Below, in pieces: positions 6,491 to 13,660 of a stretch of 17,261 nt of DNA. The stretch lies in contig JADGCR010000023.1 of NCBI GenBank assembly GCA_015228895.1, positions 1-17,261 of the forward strand, read 5' to 3'. Below the pieces are notes generated by a model. The model saw nothing but the letters and a program-made list of their open reading frames with translations, was not told where the DNA came from and ran no database searches. The position numbers were made by a program, and so were the translations under genes. Each line of letters opens with the position of its first letter. Positions within the stretch are counted from its first letter, which is position 1. The stretch comes from Magnetococcales bacterium. GTDB taxonomy: Bacteria; Pseudomonadota; Magnetococcia; Magnetococcales; Magnetaquicoccaceae.

Positions 6491-8728
6491 TTACCTCATG
6501 GTCATGACCAGAACATCCTGATCCAGGGTGCATTGGATGTACAGCCCGGTGGCGCTGGCCTCGGTATCGAACTCCTGCCCGACGATCCAGATTTGGGTGA
6601 TCCTGTCGCTGATGCGCAACAGAGCGTCCAGGGTTTCCCGGCAGCGTTGACGATCAAAGTAGGCGAAAGGCTCGTCCAATGCAATGAAGTGCGTCCCGCC
6701 GGTGCGCGTGGCCAACGCCTGGGCCAGGGCCATGCGCACCGCCAGGGTCAATTGCCGCCGCACCCCGGTGGAGATCTCCTCCACCTGGACGAAATCGTTT
6801 TTGGTCTCGGAAAAGACCGTGACGTTCAGCGCCTCGTCCAGGCGCAGATGGCGATATCGACCCTGGGTGAACAGGGGAGCGGTATTGGCGCTGAAACGGA
6901 GCAGTTCCTGGTTGAAATGGGAGGAGAGTCCGACGCAGGTGCCTTTCAGCAGCTCCCGGCCGATGCGACGGACGGCGCTGGCCCGTTCGTCCCGCTGGTT
7001 CTCCCCGTTGAGGGTGAGCAGGGTCTGCTGCAACCGGATCAGTTCCTGTCTCCGGGCCTTTTCGTGGTTGACCGCCTGTTCCAGCGAGGTGACGGTGTCG
7101 TGCAAGCCCGCCAGCTCCGTCTGGGCCGCCAGGAGCTGTTCCCGCGCCTCCTCCCGGCAGCCGGCGATTTCCGACTGGAAGGTCGTCAGCCGTTTGTCCA
7201 GAGTGGCCAGATAACTGCGCAAGGCGTCCCCATCGAGGAAAGGCCGACCCTGATCCCTGGTCCAGGCCAGCAGATCCGCGGACCAGGGTGTGTTTTCCAT
7301 GCCTCCCAGAATTTCCACCTGACGCCCCAGGGATTGGGTCATCGCCTCGTTGATGGCGGCGATGGTGGCCTGGACGTGTTGCCTGCGGGCGGTCAACCGG
7401 GTCAGGGAGATCTGGATGGTGTTGATTTGGCCCTGTTTGCGCCAGCGTCCCACGAGATTCCAGAGCAACAGCAGGGTGGAGAGGATGGCGGCGGGAAGAA
7501 GCGCCATGGTATGGGATTTTTCCCACAAGGGGAGGTGGCGGGCCATCAGGTCGAGCACCACGGGCGCGAAGTCGCTGTTTTTTTGCTGCTCCCAGACCAC
7601 CCAGACCCCGGCCCACGCGATCAGGGCCGTCAGCAGGAAAAGGCCCGCCCCCACCCCCTGGCGTTGGCGACCCCGTTGCAGTTGCCGCCGGTTCGCCTCC
7701 AGTCGGGAGGCCTGGGTGGCGCTGGTGTCGTCTTGGCCCGGCGGACCTTCGAGCCAGTGCCGCAGGCTGTTCTGCTCCCCGGTGACGGTTTCGTGAATGA
7801 GTTGCAGGTCGGTCAGACGGCCTTGCAACTGGCTCTGCCATTGACGCAGGGCGACCGCCGGGGAACTTTCCATCTCCACGTGTCCACCCAGACAGATGCC
7901 TTCCAGTTCGGTCAGGCTGTCGTCCAACTGTTTGCTGCGGCTTTGCCACCCCGCCAGACCGGTATCCGGACTGGTGTTGCCCAGGCGGGTGGAGGCGGTT
8001 TCGATGCTTTTGGCCGCGTGGACCAAAGCCACGTCGAATCCTTCCCATCGTTCGATGGTGGAGGCGGTGGTCACGGCCTGGCCGCGGGCGCTGGCCAATT
8101 GGTGTTCCAGTTCCCCCAGGGTTTCAGGCCGCAGGTCGAGGGTCTTGATCTGTTCGTGGGTGTCGGCCAGTCGGGTTCTGCGGGCGGTGATTTCCCCCTC
8201 CATGCGTTTGATTTCGTCCCCCAGGCTCATGCTCAGGATTTCCAGGGCCGTCACACCGGCCAGCTCCTTGACCGTTTCTCCGGGATTGGGATGGGAGTGG
8301 CGCCCGTGGGTCAGGTAGAGGGCGTTGATGAACTGTTGAAAATCGAAGCCGACCGCCTCCCCGGCCGCCTGATTGACCGCCTCCACACCCTGGGCCAGGG
8401 GGGTCTCCTGGTCGAGACGATTCAGGCGCGCTCTCTGGATGCCATCCCCGTCGAAGTAGCGGAACAGGGAGTAGCGGGCGTCGTCATTGCCGATGAAATC
8501 CAGGGTGACCGAGGCGTTGTCCGCGCCCCAGCGGACGGCCTTGTGGACCGTGTCGCAGGTCAGGTTGGAGGTGCGGCCGAAAATGGCCAGGGAGAGGGTT
8601 TCCAGAATGGCGGATTTGCCGGATTCGTTGGAGCCGGCGATGAGGATGCGACCCCGCTCCGGGAGGCCGTTCAAGTCCAGTCGTTTGAAGCGCAGTATGT
8701 TTTCCGAGCGCAGGCGCAGAATGATCAT
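6491..8728 (-). CDS. SbcC/YhaN-like SMC-type ATPase with two transmembrane segments
   Basis: A 745-residue ABC/SMC-type ATPase. Seen: Walker A AGSNESGKSAILE with K38; a long Q/E/R-rich coiled coil (about 165-350); two hydrophobic segments at about 357-379 and 407-427; a second coiled coil (about 435-590); then the ABC signature STGVRRQLTLAVRMALAQAL (653-672) and Walker B FIALDEPF with D685 and E686. Nucleotide-binding halves at both ends of a hairpin arm are the Rad50/SbcC layout; membrane segments at the arm tip, where Rad50 has a zinc hook, recall YhaN-type proteins. Those normally pair with an SbcD/YhaM-like phosphoesterase, but none is nearby. The ATG overlaps the stop of the preceding small gene as ATGA (8725-8728), indicating translational coupling. 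The substrate (DNA ends, membrane or other) is unknown. Confidence 0.85.
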   Translation of the reverse strand: MIILRLRSENILRFKRLDLNGLPERGRILIAGSNESGKSAILETLSLAIFGRTSNLTCDTVHKAVRWGADNASVTLDFIGNDDARYSLFRYFDGDGIQRARLNRLDQETPLAQGVEAVNQAAGEAVGFDFQQFINALYLTHGRHSHPNPGETVKELAGVTALEILSMSLGDEIKRMEGEITARRTRLADTHEQIKTLDLRPETLGELEHQLASARGQAVTTASTIERWEGFDVALVHAAKSIETASTRLGNTSPDTGLAGWQSRSKQLDDSLTELEGICLGGHVEMESSPAVALRQWQSQLQGRLTDLQLIHETVTGEQNSLRHWLEGPPGQDDTSATQASRLEANRRQLQRGRQRQGVGAGLFLLTALIAWAGVWVVWEQQKNSDFAPVVLDLMARHLPLWEKSHTMALLPAAILSTLLLLWNLVGRWRKQGQINTIQISLTRLTARRQHVQATIAAINEAMTQSLGRQVEILGGMENTPWSADLLAWTRDQGRPFLDGDALRSYLATLDKRLTTFQSEIAGCREEAREQLLAAQTELAGLHDTVTSLEQAVNHEKARRQELIRLQQTLLTLNGENQRDERASAVRRIGRELLKGTCVGLSSHFNQELLRFSANTAPLFTQGRYRHLRLDEALNVTVFSETKNDFVQVEEISTGVRRQLTLAVRMALAQALATRTGGTHFIALDEPFAYFDRQRCRETLDALLRISDRITQIWIVGQEFDTEASATGLYIQCTLDQDVLVMTMR

Positions 8729-8928
8729 GCCAGGTTCTCCCCGTGGACGGATTGGGCGCGCAGGCGGGTGAGAATCAGTTGTTTGGCTTCCAGGTGCAAG
8801 GTCGCTTCGAAGGCCGGATCGGTCTGTTCGCGCCGTGCGATCTCTTCGGTGGAAAATCTTTCGAAGACCTGGATGGGGTCCAGGATGCGAAATTCCCCGT
8901 TGCTTCCGGACGTCTCTTGGGCGTTCAT
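8725..8928 (-). CDS. Small protein of 67 residues, first gene of the ATPase operon
   Basis: The family is not recognised. The ATG (8926-8928) has a strong ribosome site, GAGGTG six bases upstream, and the gene ends in a four-base ATGA overlap with the ATPase gene, which argues that it is translated. The product is hydrophilic, with the sequence RILDPIQVFERFSTEEIARR in the middle and a helical, charged C-terminus (EATLHLEAKQLILTRLRAQ). It has no cysteine, signal peptide or membrane segment. A longer frame reaches back to 9114, but that extension crosses the promoter and is proline/arginine-rich, so it is very probably not translated. A regulatory or accessory subunit of the ATPase is the obvious idea from context only. 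Confidence 0.7.
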   Translation of the reverse strand: MNAQETSGSNGEFRILDPIQVFERFSTEEIARREQTDPAFEATLHLEAKQLILTRLRAQSVHGENLA

Positions 8929-8979
8929 CGGTTCACCTCGTGGCGTGCTGGCGATTTTTTCTGGAATTGGGTCGTTCCC

Positions 8980-9008
8980 ATCATAATCGTTTGGCGTTCG
9001 CGGGTAAA
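8980..9008 (-). promoter_or_regulatory. Sigma-70-type promoter for the small protein-ATPase-PstS operon
   Basis: On the minus strand, TTTACC (9003-9008) and TATGAT (8980-8985) are separated by exactly 17 bases. The -10 box has five of six consensus bases and the -35 four of six. Transcription would start near 8973, leaving a leader of about 45 bases before the ATG at 8928. Confidence 0.55.
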
Positions 9009-9012
9009 CCCG
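9001..9012. promoter_or_regulatory. Palindrome over the -35 box, possible operator
   Basis: CGGGT-AA-ACCCG is a perfect 5-bp inverted repeat with a two-base centre that covers the -35 box of the minus-strand promoter. A small repressor site is conceivable; a 12-base palindrome can also occur by chance in GC-rich DNA. Confidence 0.25.
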
Positions 9013-9132
9013 GCATCTGTGATCGGAAAAGTGATTTGGAAAAAATGGTCTGCTGACAGGGTGGCGGAACACCCCTCCCGCAAGCCCGTTGTATGGAACC
9101 AGATTGATCACCATTCATTAAGATGAAAATAT

Positions 9133-9161
9133 TTGACATGGACGGCTTGGCATGATAATAT
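9133..9161 (+). promoter_or_regulatory. Near-consensus sigma-70 promoter of the RelA/SpoT-domain gene
   Basis: A perfect TTGACA (9133-9138) is followed after 17 bases by TAATAT (9156-9161); GATAAT at 9154-9159 with a 15-base spacer is the alternative. An AT-rich tract follows, and the start codon lies about 40 bases beyond the expected transcription start. No other site in the window is as close to consensus. Confidence 0.7.
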
Positions 9162-9207
9162 ATTTTTTATTATTTTTATAATCAAAATTTGGTCAGGAGT
9201 TGAGTGC

Positions 9208-11130
9208 ATGGCTCTCAATTATAATGATGTCCAGCAATACTATAACAGCAAAATCGCTGTTTTTGGAATGCTTGAAGAGGCGATTTTGAAGGATATTGAT
9301 AGGTTGCGTCAGCCATTGCGGGTGGCGGGTCATGAGGATCCTGTTTATACAGTGACCAGCAGGGTCAAGAAATTGGGTAGTCTGTACCTCAAGTCAAAGC
9401 GCAAACAGCTTGACGATGTCAAGGAGTTGAGCACTTTGGAAGATTATGTTGGTGTCAGAATGCTTTGCCTTTTCGAACAGAATTTGCGCAAAGTCAATGA
9501 AATGTTATTAAAGGAGTTCAGTGGCAAGAGCGAAGTCATGCTGTTGAGTGAGTTTACCGCCTACAACTGGAAGGATGGTTCTGCCAATTCGATGCAAAAG
9601 GCGGCGGATGACTATTTCATGATTCATGAAGATCGAATCACGGACACACTGAAAAAAAAATTTATTTCCCGTAACGAAAGCAAAGGATCTGGATACAAGT
9701 CAATTCACTACATTCTGTATTATTGGATTGGCGACAGTTGGTTGCCGATTGAAATACAATTGCGCACCATTGTGCAGGAGGTCTGGGGCCAGATTGAGCA
9801 TGCGCTTTCCTACAAAAAAAGCGATGTCGATCCGCATGTGCAGGAGAGTTTCCGTTTTCTTTCCAGGCATCTGGAAAATGCCGATGACTTGATTCGCTAC
9901 CTGAGAGAAATCACTGACAAAGGCTCCCTGACATCACAATATTTTCAGGAACGCTATCGGCCAAGAGGATGGATGGTGTATGAGCGGGACATCATTCCAG
10001 TCCTGTTTGCCAAAACACAATCAGTAAAAAAAGCCATCAATAATTATCATCGGCAGGCGAAAGGCTACAGCAGGACCTTTACTTCCGAGCAGATGAAAAG
10101 CTGGTTGAGGGAGACATGGGATGAATTGATCCTGTTGGATACCGTGGTATCACAGTTGCGCAATGAGACGTTTCCCAATTCCCAATCCCAGGATGAGGTC
10201 AAGTTGTCCTATTGGTTTTCGATGGAAATTGCGTTTTTGCTGTTCTGTGGACCGCTTCCGGAATTTGAAAATGATAGTGTGGCACGAAGCTACATCGGGG
10301 CGGTGTTGAGTCGTGTCAGGCTGGATGACCGGAAGAAGAAATATTACGATTTCGCGTTTGACATCTACCATAGATTGCATACGGATACAGCCAGGGAAAC
10401 GAGAGAATTTATTGACGAGCGTTATGTGTTGTATTTTCGTCTCGGAGAGATCTGCCACATGAAGGGCAAGGTCGAGGAGGCTTTGAAAAAATTTGAAATA
10501 TGCGAAAAGATTCTTGCAAGTTGCCGGAAGAGGGCGGACTGCGACAGCCAGATCTCATCCGATCAATATAATGAGTTTTCCATTCATATCAAATTGGCGC
10601 ATATCTACTGGACACTTGGACCGGAGTATTACCAACTGGCCGTGCGTCGCATCGACAAGGCCTGGGATGTGTATGCAACGAATCAAGAACTGATCAACGC
10701 AACGGAAGATCATGAGCATATGATGTGGAACAATCTGGTCTGGTATCACTCGGAACTCTTCAGCAGCCTGAAAAACGAAATCCAACCGACCAGCAAACCG
10801 GAAAAGCAGAAAACCAGACAATTATGTCATGAGATCGCCCAAAAATACATGCGTGCACTGGAGAAACTGCCAGTGGAGCACAGGCCAAAAGATTTCAATG
10901 ATACGGCGGCATGGTATTATTATAATCTGTTTCGTGCCGGACCCCCCTTCGGGGAACTGGCCCATCTGGATAAGGCCAAGGACTATGCCCGCAAAATGTG
11001 GGAGGATGACGGCAATGACGCCGAAGGGCCGGTCGTCTATTTTGCCAACGCCATCGAAATGAAGAAGATCCATCTGCGTGAAATTCTTTATGCGCAGAAA
11101 GTGGATTTTGTCAATATGCAGGGTGAGTGA
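9208..11130 (+). CDS. RelA/SpoT-type nucleotide pyrophosphokinase domain fused to a TPR-like helical region
   Basis: A 640-residue protein. Residues 1-235 form a RelA/SpoT synthetase domain, which transfers pyrophosphate from ATP to GTP/GDP (alarmone synthesis) or, in toxSAS relatives, to tRNA 3' ends. All motifs checked are present: R52-x-K54...S58 in SRVKKLGSLYLK, D79 in EDYVGVRM (metal ligand by analogy), GSGYKSIHY (160-168) with Y163 as the guanine-stacking tyrosine, E182 in IEIQLRT (catalytic glutamate by analogy), and EVWGQIEHALSYK (191-203). The HD hydrolase, TGS, zinc-finger and ACT domains of housekeeping Rel/SpoT are absent. Residues 240-400 are helical and unassigned; 403-437, 457-489 and 565-600 look like TPR units. 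The ATG at 9208 has AGGAG eight bases upstream. Codon use is AT-rich, unlike both flanks, suggesting transfer. No separate antitoxin gene adjoins it. Substrate and role (stress signalling or defence) are inference. Confidence 0.88.
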   Translation: MALNYNDVQQYYNSKIAVFGMLEEAILKDIDRLRQPLRVAGHEDPVYTVTSRVKKLGSLYLKSKRKQLDDVKELSTLEDYVGVRMLCLFEQNLRKVNEMLLKEFSGKSEVMLLSEFTAYNWKDGSANSMQKAADDYFMIHEDRITDTLKKKFISRNESKGSGYKSIHYILYYWIGDSWLPIEIQLRTIVQEVWGQIEHALSYKKSDVDPHVQESFRFLSRHLENADDLIRYLREITDKGSLTSQYFQERYRPRGWMVYERDIIPVLFAKTQSVKKAINNYHRQAKGYSRTFTSEQMKSWLRETWDELILLDTVVSQLRNETFPNSQSQDEVKLSYWFSMEIAFLLFCGPLPEFENDSVARSYIGAVLSRVRLDDRKKKYYDFAFDIYHRLHTDTARETREFIDERYVLYFRLGEICHMKGKVEEALKKFEICEKILASCRKRADCDSQISSDQYNEFSIHIKLAHIYWTLGPEYYQLAVRRIDKAWDVYATNQELINATEDHEHMMWNNLVWYHSELFSSLKNEIQPTSKPEKQKTRQLCHEIAQKYMRALEKLPVEHRPKDFNDTAAWYYYNLFRAGPPFGELAHLDKAKDYARKMWEDDGNDAEGPVVYFANAIEMKKIHLREILYAQKVDFVNMQGE

Positions 11131-11314
11131 GCCAACCGGTTTATCTTGTTAACTTTAAACAATCTTTTTGGCTTTGCTTCAAATGATCAATGGTCCGTTC
11201 ATGGGTAGCGCCTCGTTAGATTGGTGGTGGATGGATACAGCTTGGTGCAATGCAGCATGGCTTGTCAAGAAATTTTTTTAAAAGATTCTCCCACCCTTTT
11301 TTCGTATCGGTCGG

Positions 11315-11367
11315 CGGCATGAGCGACTTTAATGAAATTTTTAAAGCAAGATGCATGCCGTTTTATT
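11315..11367 (+). terminator. Candidate terminator with nested stems
   Basis: A 7-bp stem CGGCATG/CATGCCG (11315-11321 and 11354-11360) encloses a second 6-bp stem CTTTAA/TTAAAG (11327-11332 and 11341-11346) and is followed directly by TTTTATT (11361-11367). It lies about 185 bases after the stop of the RelA/SpoT-domain gene, close to the end of the convergent ATP-grasp gene. Only the plus direction has the T-run. A weaker 5-bp hairpin TTGTT/AACAA followed by TCTTTTT lies at about 11148-11171. Confidence 0.45.
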
Positions 11368-11375
11368 GATTGCGG

Positions 11376-12512
11376 TCATGACTCGATCAACCGGACCGGC
11401 AAAAAGCCATTCCCCGGCATCTGGAAATTGGTCACCTGACCCCGATAGACCCGTGCCGCCACCCCCAGGGGCTGGTCCCGATAGCAATAGAGGCGGATGT
11501 CGGTTTTCATGGTTTGCGCCCCCAGGACGGTCTGGGAGGGGGGGATGTAGCGCTGCGCCAGGGTGATGGCCGGGTCGAGATCGTTGAAACGGACGCGGCT
11601 GATCTTGTTGCCCAGCAACACTCCCCGGCTGCCGAAACCGACACCAGGCTTGAAAACCCATTGATTGCGGCTGGCCCAAACCTGCTCCTGGTCCAGCGAG
11701 GCGAGAAAACGGGTGGTGGGCACGATTCGGGTCAGCAGATCGATCTCCCGGTCCGGCAAACCCGCCTGTCGCAAAAAAACCGGGTCGGACCAGAGGATCA
11801 TGCGTCTCTTGTCCGCCAGCAATCCGTACTGACGGGGGTTGGGGGTCAGACAAACCCGACGGTGGCTCCACGCCAGGGCCAGACCCGCCAACTGGGGGGA
11901 TTCCAGGTAGAAATCACAGTGGCGATTGTAGATCATCTCCACCCGGCGCCCCTGGTGAAACACCCCCCGGGGCCCCATCTCCAACGCTTCCGGGGCCGCG
12001 ATGAGGGTCTCGCTGCCCCATTGGGTCAAAAGGGTGGCGAAGGCGCGCATCTCCGGGTAGAGAAACTGCTTTTCCGGAGCCTCGTCCAGAATGACCAGCA
12101 GGCCGGGGCGGGAGGCGCTCCCCCCGGTGAACAGGGCGAACTCACGGGCGAAGGTTTGCAGCAGTCGCGCCTGTCCCCGCTCCCGGGGATCGTAAATGGC
12201 GTCGGGAAAACAGGGCCCCGGTGGAAAACAGGGTTGCCAGGCCCGATAGGCCATCAGCCCCCCCCCCGCGTTGGTGTTGACCTCGATCAAACGGGGGCCG
12301 TTGGGGGTCAGATGGAAATCGTATCCCATCATGACCGCCTCGTGACCGGGATCGACGCGGGCGCTCTCCGGCGTCACCGGACGGATGGCCTCCTGATAGA
12401 AGGCGCTGCGGGAAAAACGCCGCACCGTGCGCGCCAGCCGGAGCATCTCCATCAGGTCGCGCCGGCTCATTGGGACGAACGTTTGGTTGGGATCGGGTCG
12501 CCAGTCAGACAT
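11376..12512 (-). CDS. Circularly permuted ATP-grasp enzyme, substrate unknown
   Basis: A 378-residue cytoplasmic protein that I assign to the ATP-grasp fold by motif, not to a named family. ATP-grasp enzymes join a carboxylate to an amine or thiol through an acyl phosphate. Seen, in unusual order: GYDFHLTPNGPRLIEVNTNA (63-82), which resembles the metal-binding strand and EVN motif normally near the C-terminus; a pre-ATP-grasp-like region (138-200, with MIYNRHCDFYL); WVFKPGVGFGSRGVLLG (285-301) with K288 in the ATP-lysine context; then DIRLYCYRDQPLGVAARVYR (338-357), as in RimK-type enzymes just before the EVN motif. The start is the ATG at 12512, with GGGAG seven bases upstream; an ATG six bases earlier (12518) is too close to the ribosome site. 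The start overlaps the end of the transporter gene by eight bases. Confidence 0.75.
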   Translation of the reverse strand: MSDWRPDPNQTFVPMSRRDLMEMLRLARTVRRFSRSAFYQEAIRPVTPESARVDPGHEAVMMGYDFHLTPNGPRLIEVNTNAGGGLMAYRAWQPCFPPGPCFPDAIYDPRERGQARLLQTFAREFALFTGGSASRPGLLVILDEAPEKQFLYPEMRAFATLLTQWGSETLIAAPEALEMGPRGVFHQGRRVEMIYNRHCDFYLESPQLAGLALAWSHRRVCLTPNPRQYGLLADKRRMILWSDPVFLRQAGLPDREIDLLTRIVPTTRFLASLDQEQVWASRNQWVFKPGVGFGSRGVLLGNKISRVRFNDLDPAITLAQRYIPPSQTVLGAQTMKTDIRLYCYRDQPLGVAARVYRGQVTNFQMPGNGFLPVRLIES

Positions 12513-13653
12513 GGGCATGCTCCCATCGGTGGAAAAGGATGCCGGACCGGTGGGAGGCCCCCACACCCGCCAGGGCCGCCAGGGCCATGATGGCGAACAG
12601 GATCTCGTATCCAAGCCGGTCGAAGATCAGTCCGGACAAGGCCATGCCCATCCCGCCCCCCGCCCCGTAGGAGAGGGCGGACAACCACCCCTGGGCCGTC
12701 CCCCGGCCATGGACCGGGGCCATTTCGTACACCCGGCGCACCGCGGCGATGTGAAAGGCCGCGAAGGTGAAGGCGTGCAGGAGTTGGGCCGCGATCAGAA
12801 CATGCAGATCCACCGTGGTGGCGTACAGCGACCAGCGCATGGCGGCCATGAGCAAGGAAAAGGTGAGCACCCGGGAGACCCCGAAGCGGGCCAGCAGGGG
12901 TTTGGAAAACACCATCAACCCCACCTCGGCGGCCACCCCCAGCGCCCACAGCAGACCGATGGCCGTGCGGGAGTAGCCCTGCTGTTGCAGATGCAACGAC
13001 ATGAATCCATAATAGGCCCCGTGGGAGAACTGCATCAGCAGCGAGGCGAAGTAAAACCAGCGCACGTCCGCCCGGTCGAAAAGGGCCGGGGCCGGGCCGG
13101 ACCAGGGAGGGGAGGTCGTGCGGGGCAACTTCAGGGCGAAGAGGCAACTGAGCAACAACAACAGGGCAATGGTCCAGGGAACCCCTTCCATACCCCACTG
13201 GTCGGTCAGGGGACCCACACCCAGGGAGAAGAGAATGAATCCCCAGGAACCCCAGAGCCGGATGATGCCATAATCCCACTCCCGCTGCACGCAGAGTTCC
13301 ATGGCCAGGGAGTCGGTCAGGGCCAGGGGGCCGGCGTGAAAGAGACTGTACAGGGTGGTGGCCACAACCACCCACCCCACCCCGGTGCCCAGAAAAAAGA
13401 GGGTGAAGGCGCAAAACGCGGCAATGCAGGTGAGCACGATCACGGTGTGACGGGACCCGCGATCCGCCAGCCTGCCCCACAGGGGGGGGGCGGGGATCTT
13501 GATCCATTGCATCAGGGCGGTCAGCAGGCCGATGGTCTGCGCCCCGTAGCCCAGATGGGCGAGGTAGAGGGGCCAAAAGGGGATCCACACGCCGATCACC
13601 GCGAAATAACAGGCGTAGAATCCGGCCAGGGGCCAACGGGATGTGGTGGTCAA
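12505..13653 (-). CDS. MFS transporter of the HcaT (phenylpropionate permease-like) family
   Basis: An inner-membrane protein with about 12 hydrophobic segments; 382 residues with the start used, against about 379 in E. coli HcaT. Family-like stretches: WIPFWPLYLAHLGYGAQTIG near the N-terminus, ALTDSLAMEL, DYGIIRLWGSWGFILF, HGAYYGFMSLHLQQQGYS, LLWALGVAAEV, MRWSLYATT and QLLHAFTFAAFHIAAVRR. The match to HcaT runs over the whole length, but substrate specificity cannot be read from it, so I give no symbol. The start is uncertain: TTG at 13653 is seven bases past the stop of the preceding gene and fits family length but has no ribosome site, so coupling would be needed; ATGs at 13707 and 13737 would overlap that gene and add a non-homologous leader. 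The 3' end overlaps the ATP-grasp gene. Confidence 0.85.
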   Translation of the reverse strand: MTTTSRWPLAGFYACYFAVIGVWIPFWPLYLAHLGYGAQTIGLLTALMQWIKIPAPPLWGRLADRGSRHTVIVLTCIAAFCAFTLFFLGTGVGWVVVATTLYSLFHAGPLALTDSLAMELCVQREWDYGIIRLWGSWGFILFSLGVGPLTDQWGMEGVPWTIALLLLLSCLFALKLPRTTSPPWSGPAPALFDRADVRWFYFASLLMQFSHGAYYGFMSLHLQQQGYSRTAIGLLWALGVAAEVGLMVFSKPLLARFGVSRVLTFSLLMAAMRWSLYATTVDLHVLIAAQLLHAFTFAAFHIAAVRRVYEMAPVHGRGTAQGWLSALSYGAGGGMGMALSGLIFDRLGYEILFAIMALAALAGVGASHRSGILFHRWEHAHV

Positions 13654-13660
13654 TGGGGGA

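Noticed and set aside
6344..8986. Very long open frame of 880 codons on the plus strand opposite the ATPase gene
   Set aside because: Its composition is Gly/Gln/Leu/Arg-rich without domain motifs; it mirrors the codon structure of the real minus-strand ATPase gene, which has Walker and signature motifs. Long antisense frames are common in GC-rich DNA.
8929..9114. N-terminal extension of the small protein upstream of 8928
   Set aside because: It crosses a good promoter, encodes a Pro/Arg-rich stretch unlike the rest, and the internal ATG has a strong ribosome site.
10150..11073. Three minus-strand frames of 83-102 codons inside the RelA/SpoT-domain gene, considered as possible antitoxin genes
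   Set aside because: They lie entirely inside a gene with clear motifs, show no ribosome sites that I could see, and their content follows from the opposite strand.
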